From JAJECS01 sp965198185 (GTDB taxonomy: Bacteria; Chloroflexota; UBA11872): a stretch of 64,000 bases of DNA. The translations under genes were made by a program, and so were the position numbers. The stretch spans positions 372,001 through 436,000 of the forward strand of contig CBDAOU010000001.1 in assembly GCA_965198185.1 (NCBI GenBank), read 5' to 3'. Positions 45,657 to 53,488 of the stretch are shown piece after piece. Numbering within the stretch: the stretch's first letter is position 1; the number at the start of each line of letters is the position of its first letter. The notes beneath the pieces are model-generated. The model did not search any database, was not told the origin of the DNA, and saw nothing but the letters and a program-made list of their open reading frames with translations.

Positions 45657-45780
45657 GGAGCGTCTGAACAAACAAGACCCCATGGCATACATGGACCCCC
45701 AATCCGTTCGATAACCCTTCGACTAGCTCAGGGCGAACGGATTGGGGTAAAGCCCATAGCCTTTTTCAGACCTCTTCTAG
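45654..45780. repeat. Palindromic MITE-like element with the clearest terminal repeats
   Basis: The left end TAGGGAGCGTCTGAACAA pairs imperfectly with the reverse complement of the right end (TTTTTCAGACCTCTTCTAG). The inner arms CCCCAATCCGTTCG and CGAACGGATTGGGG are at 45697-45747. The leftmost TAG is the amt stop codon. It lies between the convergent amt and VOC genes. Confidence 0.82.
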
Positions 45781-45876
45781 GTGCATCCACGAGGGTCACG
45801 CCCGTGAGACGCTCCCGGTCGGTGGCGGGCGAACACCCAGCCACCGATCAGCGTGACCGACTGCCCGCCGCCAGGC

Positions 45877-46314
45877 TCAGCCCGGCAGCCGCTCGGTGAA
45901 CTCGATCACGTTGTGCTCGGGATCCTTGGCGTAGACCACGCGCTTCCACGTGTCCGGCCAGTCCTGCGGCGATCCCCAGTAGTCCAAGCCTTCGCCCTCG
46001 AGGGCGGCGAGGATCGGGTCCAGGTCGTCGACGATGAAGTGAATGTGGTTCATGCCGTGGCCGTTGGGGCCCTTGGGCACGATGGCCGAGGGGTGATTCG
46101 GATACTTGATCAGCTCGACGCCGTTGGGGTGTTCCGGCGTGCCCAGGATCACGGCCTGCAACACAACCCCGGTCAGACCCGTGATGCCGTCGATGAACGG
46201 TCCCTCGCGGACGACACGCCGCGTCTCCGCCAGTCCCAGGATCTCGCCGTAGAACCGCTCCATGAGCGGCAGATCGCGCACAACGACTCCGGTATGCCCT
46301 ATCGTGATTGCCAC
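45877..46314 (-). CDS. VOC (glyoxalase/bleomycin-resistance) family protein
   Basis: The 145-residue protein is made of two beta-alpha-beta-beta-beta modules. Expected metal ligands are His in TIGHTGVVVRDL, Glu in VELIKYP, His in MNHIHFIVDDLD and Glu in HNVIEFTERLPG. It could be a lyase, isomerase or dioxygenase. GTG 46312-46314 has GGAGGAA four bases upstream, so the longer frame to 46533 is rejected. Confidence 0.88.
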   Translation of the reverse strand: MAITIGHTGVVVRDLPLMERFYGEILGLAETRRVVREGPFIDGITGLTGVVLQAVILGTPEHPNGVELIKYPNHPSAIVPKGPNGHGMNHIHFIVDDLDPILAALEGEGLDYWGSPQDWPDTWKRVVYAKDPEHNVIEFTERLPG

Positions 46315-46375
46315 AGCGTTCCTCCTCCACCTGTCTGTCGCCATTGTGGCGCACGCGGGTGAGATTGGCTTCCGG

Positions 46376-47178
46376 ATGGCCCTGTCGCGGTCACATTTGC
46401 AGCTTGCGGTTGAGGCGGCGGACCGCGCGAGCGGCCGGCTGCGTGCGGTGATCGACGCGCACTTCAGCCACTTCTGCGTGGGAGCGGTGGCGCCCGACGC
46501 GCGCAGACGCAACGAGGCCGGCCGCGAGACCACGCACTTCTTTCACTTTCAGGAGCCGTCGACATGGGGGCGGGCGACGGCGGTGCTGTTCGCCGCCCGG
46601 CCCGCGCTGGCGCGCCCAGACGACCTTTCCGCTGCCCAGGCGGCCTACGTCGCGGGATATCTGGCGCATCTGGCCGTGGATGAGGTCTTCGCCAACATCT
46701 GCGGCGAGCATGCGCGCCGCGCCGATCGGGCGGCAACGCTTGGACTGACCTACGCCTTGGAGCGCGGGTGGCATGGGCTTGTGGAGCCGCTGGCGCGCGC
46801 GGCGGCCGTGGTGCATCCGTTCGATCCGGGCGGAATCGACCTGATCGTGGACGCCGAGCGGCTCACGGCGCTCACGGACTGGGCGGTCCGGCTGGCGCGC
46901 GCAACGAGCCCCGCGGACATCGTGCGCTTGCTGGCCCGCGCCGACGGACGACAGGTCGATCCGGCTGAGGCCGAGCGCATCGCCGCGGAGCGCGTGGCCA
47001 GCGGACGGGCGCTGTTCGGCGACGACGTCGCGGAGCGGTTTGCGCGCGCGCCGCCGAGGAGATCGATCGGCGCCTGGCGGCCTACGAGCGCGGCGACGGG
47101 GCGCGCTACGATTCGCCATCCCTGCGGGCCGGCCTCGCGGCCGCACCACCAGCCGCATCTGGAGATATCCGTGCATGA
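46376..47178 (+). pseudogene. Zinc-dependent phospholipase-C-like protein with 2-base frameshift near its end
   Basis: From ATG 46376 the protein reads MALSRSHLQLAVEAAD, HFSHFCVGAVAPDAR, ETTHFFHFQEP and YVAGYLAHLAVDEVFAN, spaced His/Asp motifs typical of the zinc-dependent phospholipase C-like helical fold. At a GC run (47042-47051) the frame changes. Dropping one GC pair continues it as AAEEIDRRLAAYERGDGARY to a TGA at 47176-47178, overlapping the next start. As written, the frame instead runs on into the deacylase. Function unknown. Confidence 0.7.
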
Positions 47179-48739
47179 CGTCGTGATTCGCAACGCGAGC
47201 ATCGTCGACGGCACAGGTGCGCCCGCCTACCGCGGGAGCGTGGCCATTGACGGAGCGCGGATCACGGCCGTGGGGCTAGTCCCGGATCAAGGCGCGCGCG
47301 AGATCGAAGCCGACGGCCGCGTGGTCTGTCCGGGATTTATCGACGTGCACACGCACTCGGACCTGATGCTGCTGGCCGAACCGGCGCACGAGCCCAAGGT
47401 GCGCCAGGGCGTCACGACGGACCTGTTGGGACTTGACGGGATTGGGTATGCGCCGCTGGCCGACCACTTGCAGCCGGCCTTCCGCGACTACTTCGCCGCC
47501 CTCAACGGCGACCCGCCCATCAGCCGCGACTGGTCGACCGTCGCCCGCTGGCTCGACACGTTCGAGGGCGCGGCGGCCTGCAACGCGGCGCATCACGTCC
47601 CACACGGATGCGTGCGGGCGGCGCTGGTTGGGTGGGAAGACCGGCGAGCGACGCCCGAGGAATTGGGCGCGATGCAGCAGATCACGCACGAGGCGTTTCA
47701 GGACGGGGCCGTCGCGCTTTCGACGGGCCTTGACTACAAGCCCTGCGCCTTTGCCGACACGGACGAGCTTGTGGCCCTGGGCGAGGTGGCGGCCGAATTC
47801 GGCGCGCCGTACGTGCCGCACATGCGCTACGTGCTGGGCATGCGGGATGCCATTCGCGAAACCATGGCGATCGGACGTCGGGCGGGATGCCCGGTCCACA
47901 TCTCGCACTACATCAGCGTCGGCCAGCGCTGGTGGGAGAACCTGGACGAGGCCGACCGCGGCATTCGTGCGGGCGTGTCGCTGTCATTCGACACTTACGC
48001 CTATCCCGCCGGCAGCTCGCTGCTGCACTTCTCGTTCCCCGATTGGGCGCTTGAAGGCGGGCCGCAGGAGATGCTCCGCCGCCTGGACGATGCGGACATG
48101 CGGGTGCGGATCGCGACGGAGATGGCCAACCGCTCCGGCGACAACTCGATCGACGTCGACCGGGCGCTGCTGTCGAGCCTCCCGGCCGGCCCAAACCGCC
48201 ACCTGGAGGGCCGCATGCTCAGCGAAGTAGCCGACGAGCAGGATCGGGAGCCGCATGCGTTCCTGGTCGATCTGGTGCTGGAAGAGCGCGGGCGCGCCGC
48301 GTCCGTGTTTTTCAACGACCAGACGGACGACGACTTTGCGCAGATCATGCGCCATCCGGGACACATGGTCGGCAGCGACGCCATCCTGCTGGGCGACGCC
48401 CCACACCCGCGCACCTACGGCACGTATCCGCGTTTTCTGGGCCGCTGGGTGCGGGAGCTGGGGGTCGTTCCGCTCGAGGCGATGGTGCGGCGCATGACGG
48501 GCATGCCCGCCGCGCGCTTTGGGCTGGTGGATCGCGGCGTCCTCGCGCCCGGCATGGCGGCCGACGTGGTGGTGTTCGATGCGGACACCGTCATCGACAA
48601 CGCCACCTTCGAAGCGCCGCGGCAACTGCCGACCGGCATCGACCACGTAATCGTGAACGGCACCTCCGTGATCGACGCGGGCCGGCATACCGGCGCGACG
48701 CCCGGTCGGGCCTTGCGTCGGGGCCGCGCCGCGGAGTGA
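47171..48739 (+). CDS. N-acyl-D-amino-acid deacylase (D-aminoacylase) family amidohydrolase
   Basis: The 522-residue metal-dependent hydrolase starts MHDVVIRNASIVDGTGAPAYRGSV, a beta-sandwich start. Metal motif I is HTHSD in CPGFIDVHTHSDLML. Later landmarks are ALSTGLDYKPCAFAD, CPVHISHYIS (second metal His pair), DTYAYPAGSSLL and the end LAPGMAADVVVFD. The GTG 47171 start overlaps the true stop of the preceding phospholipase-like frame, so an apparent 825-residue fusion is a frameshift artefact. The substrate may be N-acyl-D-amino acids or a dihydropyrimidine-like amide. Confidence 0.9.
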   Translation: MHDVVIRNASIVDGTGAPAYRGSVAIDGARITAVGLVPDQGAREIEADGRVVCPGFIDVHTHSDLMLLAEPAHEPKVRQGVTTDLLGLDGIGYAPLADHLQPAFRDYFAALNGDPPISRDWSTVARWLDTFEGAAACNAAHHVPHGCVRAALVGWEDRRATPEELGAMQQITHEAFQDGAVALSTGLDYKPCAFADTDELVALGEVAAEFGAPYVPHMRYVLGMRDAIRETMAIGRRAGCPVHISHYISVGQRWWENLDEADRGIRAGVSLSFDTYAYPAGSSLLHFSFPDWALEGGPQEMLRRLDDADMRVRIATEMANRSGDNSIDVDRALLSSLPAGPNRHLEGRMLSEVADEQDREPHAFLVDLVLEERGRAASVFFNDQTDDDFAQIMRHPGHMVGSDAILLGDAPHPRTYGTYPRFLGRWVRELGVVPLEAMVRRMTGMPAARFGLVDRGVLAPGMAADVVVFDADTVIDNATFEAPRQLPTGIDHVIVNGTSVIDAGRHTGATPGRALRRGRAAE

Positions 48740-48936
48740 ACGACTCCGGGCCGGGCTACACGGGCGGCGGCTGGTTCATGCGTATGTGGTGGGCGGTCTG
48801 GCGCCGGCTGCTTTCGCGCCGCTGTCCGGCATGCGCCGGAACAGGTCTCGAAGCCGGGCACGCCGGCCCGTTGCCCAGCGGCCGACCCCACCGCTGTCCC
48901 CGCTGCTACGGCACCGGACGCGTGAGCTGGCCGTAG
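48736..48936 (+). CDS. Zinc-ribbon-like mini-protein with two CxxCxGTG motifs
   Basis: The 66-residue protein has a basic Trp-rich N-terminus (WWAVWRRLLSRR) and two motifs, CPACAGTGLE and CPRCYGTGRV, matching the CxxCxGxG repeats of DnaJ-type zinc domains. The GTG start overlaps the deacylase stop (GTGA), a strong coupling signal. The function is unknown; a zinc-binding accessory protein is likely. Confidence 0.65.
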   Translation: MNDSGPGYTGGGWFMRMWWAVWRRLLSRRCPACAGTGLEAGHAGPLPSGRPHRCPRCYGTGRVSWP

Positions 48937-49119
48937 GTCCCGCACCGCCGGCTATCACGGATTCCGGCTCGCCGCCTGCACGGGGACATGCTTCGCGGGA
49001 ATGACGGAGGGTTACGAAAACCTCCCGCATCGATGTGCGTCGGCGTTTTCCAAGCGGCCCTTTGGGGGGTATCGTTGACATAACCGTGCCTGTCGGTACG
49101 GCTTCCCCGGAGTCTGCGG

Positions 49120-50961
49120 ATGTGCGGCATTGTCGGGTATCTCGGTCATGAGCCGGCCTCCGGCCACATCCTCACCGGCCTGCGCGCGTTGGAGTACCGG
49201 GGCTATGACTCGGCGGGTCTCGCCGTGCTGGGCCCGGACGGCGTCAGCGTGCGTCGGCGCGCCGGGCGTCTGCACGACCTCGAGGCCCTGGTGCAGGCGG
49301 AGCCCGTCGCCGGGACCATTGGCATCGGCCACACACGCTGGGCAACCCACGGCGCGGCCACCGACGCGAACGCGCATCCGCACCGCGATGGTTCGGGACG
49401 CGTGGTCATCGTCCACAACGGCATCACGGACAACTTTGCCGATCTTCGCGACCGGCTGCTGGCGTCGGGCCACGCGTTCACCTCGGAGACCGACACCGAA
49501 GTCATCGCCCATCTGATCGGCCTTGCGTTGGATGCCGGCGCCGACTTGTCCGCGGCCGTCGGCGCCGCCGTGCAGCAACTCGAGGGGGCGCATGCCATCG
49601 TGGCGCTAGCGCCTGAGATGCCCGAAATGCTTGTTGCGGCACGCCGTGGCGCGGCGGGTGGGCTGGTTGTGGGCCGCAACGGCGCGACCGCCTGCATCGC
49701 CTCGGATCTGGTGGCGGTGATTCGCCATACACACCAAGTCCAAGTCCTCGAGGCCGACGAGATGGCCGTGGTGTACGCCGACCGGGCGGCGCAGTTCACC
49801 GACCTGCGGCATCGGCCGCGCAGGCGGGCCATGATCGACATCCCGTGGGACCCGCTCTCGATTGCGAAAGCCGGGCACAAGCACTTTCTCGCCAAGGAGA
49901 TCCACGAGCAGCCGACGACGCTGGCGTCGGTGATTCGGCCGCGCATCACGCTCGATCCCATCGAGCTGAAATTCCCATCGTTCCGGCTGCCCATGCCCGC
50001 CGCGGACATCGAGCGCGTGGTGTTGGTTGGGAGCGGCACGGCCTGGCACGCCGGATTGATCGGGCGGGACTACATCGAGGACCTTGCCGGCCTGCCGGCG
50101 ACCTGCGAGATCGCCTCGGAGTTTGCCTATCGGGCGAGCCCGCTCAGCCCGCGCACCCTGGTCATCGCGATCTCGCAGTCCGGTGAAACCGCGGATGTGC
50201 TGGCCGCCATTCGGCGCGCGAAGCGGGGCGGGGCAACGGTGGTGGGCATCGTCAACGTGATGGGCAGCGAGGCGACGCGGCAGGCCGACGCCGTGATGTA
50301 TATGCACGCGGGGCCCGAGGTGAGCGTGGCCGCGACGAAAACGTTCACCTCCCAACTGGCATCGCTGCATCTGCTGGCGTGCTACCTGGGCGTGGCCCGG
50401 AACGTGCTCAGCCGGGAGCAGCTGCAGCACCACCTCGCCGCGCTGGCGCACGCGCCGGAGCATGTCGAGCGCGCGCTCACGTGCGAGCCACAAATCGAGG
50501 CCCTGGCCCGCCGCTACCACCGCTTTCGCGATTTTCTCTACATCGGTCGCGGTCAGGCGTTCCCGGTAGCGCTGGAAGGCGCGCTGAAGCTCAAGGAAAT
50601 CTCGTACATCCATGCGGAGGGGTACGCGGCCGGTGAGCTGAAACACGGCCCCATCGCCCTCGCCGCGGCCGACGTGCCGGTGGTCGCCGTCGCAACGGCT
50701 GGTCCCCTACGGGGCAAGACGCTCAACGCCGTCGAGCAGGTGCGGGCGCGCGGCGCCCCGGTGATTCTCATTGCCACCGAGGGCGACGAGCAGGCGGGCG
50801 CCACGGCGGACGAGGTGATCTACGTCCCCAAGACGGCGGAGGCGGTGGCGCCGATCGTCACGGCGATTCCGCTTCAGTTGCTGGCCTATCACGTGGCCGT
50901 GTGGCTGGGGGCGGATATCGATCAACCGCGGAACCTCGCCAAGTCGGTGACGGTGGAGTAG
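49120..50961 (+). CDS. glmS: Glutamine-fructose-6-phosphate aminotransferase
   Basis: Makes glucosamine-6-phosphate for peptidoglycan precursors. The 613-residue protein starts MCGIVGYLGHE with nucleophile Cys2, then RALEYRGYDSAGLAV, GHTRWATHGAATDANAHPH and HNGITDN (glutaminase domain). Two SIS domains follow (GSGTAWHAGLIGRDYIE; ISQSGETADVLAA; GRGQAFPVALEGALKLKEIS; GELKHGPIAL), ending in PRNLAKSVTVE. Full length. The ~180-base upstream gap holds a REP-like repeat (48959-49018). Confidence 0.97.
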   Translation: MCGIVGYLGHEPASGHILTGLRALEYRGYDSAGLAVLGPDGVSVRRRAGRLHDLEALVQAEPVAGTIGIGHTRWATHGAATDANAHPHRDGSGRVVIVHNGITDNFADLRDRLLASGHAFTSETDTEVIAHLIGLALDAGADLSAAVGAAVQQLEGAHAIVALAPEMPEMLVAARRGAAGGLVVGRNGATACIASDLVAVIRHTHQVQVLEADEMAVVYADRAAQFTDLRHRPRRRAMIDIPWDPLSIAKAGHKHFLAKEIHEQPTTLASVIRPRITLDPIELKFPSFRLPMPAADIERVVLVGSGTAWHAGLIGRDYIEDLAGLPATCEIASEFAYRASPLSPRTLVIAISQSGETADVLAAIRRAKRGGATVVGIVNVMGSEATRQADAVMYMHAGPEVSVAATKTFTSQLASLHLLACYLGVARNVLSREQLQHHLAALAHAPEHVERALTCEPQIEALARRYHRFRDFLYIGRGQAFPVALEGALKLKEISYIHAEGYAAGELKHGPIALAAADVPVVAVATAGPLRGKTLNAVEQVRARGAPVILIATEGDEQAGATADEVIYVPKTAEAVAPIVTAIPLQLLAYHVAVWLGADIDQPRNLAKSVTVE

Positions 50962-51044
50962 CGGCATTGAGCAAGCGATGCACCCGGACCCGCGCACCTG
51001 GATTGCCGGCGACGCTGTGTACGGCGCTGGAGCGGATGGCCTAA

Positions 51045-51446
51045 GTGGCCTCACGGACGCAGTTCCTGCTCCGGTCGCTGGCGATGCTGGCGCTGATCGC
51101 CGTGCTGGTGGTGATCATTCAGGAGGCCAGCGGGTCATCCACGCAGCAGGTGGCGCAAGCACGGGTAGGAGACCTGCAGCAGCGGATCGGCTCCGCGGAG
51201 CTTGAGAACCAGCGGCTCGAGGAGCAGCTGCAATACGCCCGCTCGCTGCCGGCACTGCGGGAGATGGCCAAGCGCGAGCTTGGGTTGGTGAACCCGGGTG
51301 ACCAGGCCGTCGTGCTGCTGGACCAGGTGCAGGACCGCCCCAGACCGGCGCCGTTGCCGATTCCGACGGTGCCGCCGCCGGAGCCCGAGCCCATTGAGCT
51401 CGGATATCTCGGCGGTTGGATCGCCCTCTTTTTCGGCGGCGATTGA
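51045..51446 (+). CDS. FtsB/DivIC-like septum-formation protein
   Basis: A single-pass division protein of 133 residues. It has a membrane helix (LLRSLAMLALIAVLVVIIQ, ~8-26), a coiled coil (VGDLQQRIGSAELENQRLEEQLQYARS) and the DivIC/FtsB landmark REMAKRELGLVNPGDQAVVLL. A Pro/Glu-rich tail follows. It likely acts with FtsL/FtsQ (not seen). GTG start 51045. Confidence 0.85.
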   Translation: MASRTQFLLRSLAMLALIAVLVVIIQEASGSSTQQVAQARVGDLQQRIGSAELENQRLEEQLQYARSLPALREMAKRELGLVNPGDQAVVLLDQVQDRPRPAPLPIPTVPPPEPEPIELGYLGGWIALFFGGD

Positions 51447-51476
51447 GCGGGGCGGCACCCGCTAGACTCACCGAAT

Positions 51477-51908
51477 ATGCGCGTGCCCATTGCGCGGGTC
51501 GATCCAACGCTGCCTTTGCCGCGCTATGCCACGGCAGGCTCAGTCGGTTTCGATCTGATCACCCGCGAGACCACGCGCGTTGAGCCCGGATCGATCGGCC
51601 TCGTCCCCGCCAACGTCATCATTGCCGCGCCGCCGGGGTACATGGTCCTGGTAGCCGCCCGCAGCAGCACCGCGCGGCGCACCGGCCTCGTGGTGCCGCA
51701 CGGCGTCGGCATCATCGACCGCGACTATTGCGGACCCGAGGACGAGATTCACGTCCAGGTTTGGAATCCCACCGGCGAGCCGATTGAGGTGGAACGCGGG
51801 GCGCGAATTGCCCAGGCCATACTGGTTCGGGTGGAGACGGCGGAGTGGGTGGAAGGCGAACCGGAAGGTGCGGAGACGCGTGGAGGATTCGGCAGCACGG
51901 GCGAGTAG
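51477..51908 (+). CDS. dut: dUTP diphosphatase
   Basis: Hydrolyses dUTP to dUMP. The 143-residue trimeric-type dUTPase shows its five motifs: ATAGSVGFDL, AARSSTARR, GVGIIDRDYCGPEDEI, RGARIAQAILVRV and a C-terminal RGGFGSTG. Start ATG 51477 follows the FtsB-like gene by ~30 bases. The tilS start lies inside its 3' end. Confidence 0.95.
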   Translation: MRVPIARVDPTLPLPRYATAGSVGFDLITRETTRVEPGSIGLVPANVIIAAPPGYMVLVAARSSTARRTGLVVPHGVGIIDRDYCGPEDEIHVQVWNPTGEPIEVERGARIAQAILVRVETAEWVEGEPEGAETRGGFGSTGE

Positions 51909-53328
51909 CACGTCCGCGAACGCCACGCCGCTCGCTCGCCGTCAGGTTCGCCAGCTGCAGGATCGCGTCTACCAGACCTTGGTGAGCGCCGGACTCGGTA
52001 TGGACGACGTGATCGTCGCCGCCGTTTCGGGTGGGCCGGATTCCACGGTGCTGCTCGACACTCTGATCGCCGCACGTGAGCGCGGCGGACCGGCCGTCCA
52101 CGTGGCGCACCTGGACCACGGGCTGCGCACCGACGCTGCGCAGGTGGCGGAAACGGTCGTCCGGCACGCGCGTGACGCTGGGCTGCCGGTGACGGCGGGC
52201 ACGCCCCGCGACTACCCGGTCGGCGGATCGGAGGGTGAAGCGTCAGAAGACGCGGCTCGCCGCGCCCGGTGGACCTTCCTGCGAACCGTGGCGCGGCGCG
52301 TGGGGGCCGCGCGCATCGCCACCGGACATACCCGCAACGACCAGGCCGAGACCGTCATCATGAATCTGGCTCGCGGGGCCGGGCTGCGCGGGCTGTCGGG
52401 GATGCGGGAGGACGACGGCGAGATCCTTCGTCCGCTGCTCACGGTGTCGCGCGACGACATCGCCGCCTACGTAAAGACGCGGCAACTTGTGGTCGATGCC
52501 GACCCGCTAAACGAGACGCCGAGGTTCCGCCGCAATCGCATTCGGTACGACGTCCTGCCGCTGCTCGACGACATCTACCCGGGGGTCGTCAACGCCATCG
52601 CTCGCAGCGCCGAGGTCCTCGCCGACGAGCGCGATGGCTTTCCGCTGGTCGTTCAGCCCGCCGACGGCCTGCGCATGCCATTGCATCCGGAGCGGACAGC
52701 GGTGCCGGCGGGGTTGTTCCCCGAGACGGTCGTGGCCGCGGTCCGGGCCATCGGCGGCCGGCGGCAGCTTGGGGCGGCGCAGCTCGGCGCCCTGGCCCGC
52801 GCCCTGCGCGAGGACACGCATGGACGTTGGGTCGAGCTGGCCGGCGGCGCGCACGCGTATGTCCGCGACGGGGCAGTGGTGTTGTACCCGGAGCGCATGC
52901 GCGACGCGGCCTGGGGGCCGCCGGTGCCGCTCGCCGTGCCCGGCGAGGCGCGGGTGCCCGGCGGCGTGATCATCGCCGAGTTGATGGAAGGTCCAACGTC
53001 CCGGCCGCACGGCGACGCGACGGTTCAATGCATGCTCGACCACGAGCGGCTGCAGGGCCGCACCCTCACGCTGCGAGCGCCGGCGCCGCATGAAAGGGTC
53101 CGCGTGGCGCGCGGCGAACAGACGCGTGATTTGTCGGGGCTGCTTCGCAGTCGCGGGGTGGCGCCGGACATCGCGCCGAGCATGCCGGTCCTCGACGTGG
53201 ATGGTTCGGCCGCGTGGGTGCCCGAGGTCTGGCGCGACGGTGGTTTTGCGCCCCGGCCGAACGCGCGCAGCGTTGTGGCGCTCCGCGCACGCTGGGACTC
53301 GATTCCGGCGCCCAGATCACGGGCGTAA
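51880..53328 (+). CDS. tilS: tRNA(Ile)-lysidine synthase
   Basis: Modifies C34 of tRNA-Ile to lysidine. The protein has ~482 residues. The PP-loop ATPase motif AAVSGGPDSTVLLDTL, then AHLDHGLRTDAAQV, ATGHTRNDQAETVIMNLARGAGLRG and NETPRFRRNRIRYDVLPLL mark the N-terminal domain. A C-terminal TilS domain ends with TRDLSGLLRSRGV and WVPEVWRDGG. GTG 51880 overlaps dut by 29 bases; a slightly earlier GTG is possible. In-frame residues further upstream belong to dut. Confidence 0.94.
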   Translation: MEDSAARASSTSANATPLARRQVRQLQDRVYQTLVSAGLGMDDVIVAAVSGGPDSTVLLDTLIAARERGGPAVHVAHLDHGLRTDAAQVAETVVRHARDAGLPVTAGTPRDYPVGGSEGEASEDAARRARWTFLRTVARRVGAARIATGHTRNDQAETVIMNLARGAGLRGLSGMREDDGEILRPLLTVSRDDIAAYVKTRQLVVDADPLNETPRFRRNRIRYDVLPLLDDIYPGVVNAIARSAEVLADERDGFPLVVQPADGLRMPLHPERTAVPAGLFPETVVAAVRAIGGRRQLGAAQLGALARALREDTHGRWVELAGGAHAYVRDGAVVLYPERMRDAAWGPPVPLAVPGEARVPGGVIIAELMEGPTSRPHGDATVQCMLDHERLQGRTLTLRAPAPHERVRVARGEQTRDLSGLLRSRGVAPDIAPSMPVLDVDGSAAWVPEVWRDGGFAPRPNARSVVALRARWDSIPAPRSRA

Positions 53329-53488
53329 ATCCTACGGATGGCGGCCGTAGGTTGCGCGAGACTCGGGTAATGGTTAACCGCGCCGGGGAGAAGGTCGCGA
53401 GCCACCGCCTTGATATACAGTAGGCTCGGCCGAGCACTCGCATCTGCGCTGCGGCCCGTCGTACACCCGCACGAAAGATTCTGGATTC

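Noticed and set aside
46262..48739. A single 825-residue fusion protein
   Set aside because: The N-terminal part reads sensibly only if the frame changes near 47045, with its own stop overlapping the deacylase start; treated as two genes.
49075..49105. TTGACA promoter for glmS
   Set aside because: A good -35 box is present but no acceptable -10 box lies 16-18 bases downstream.
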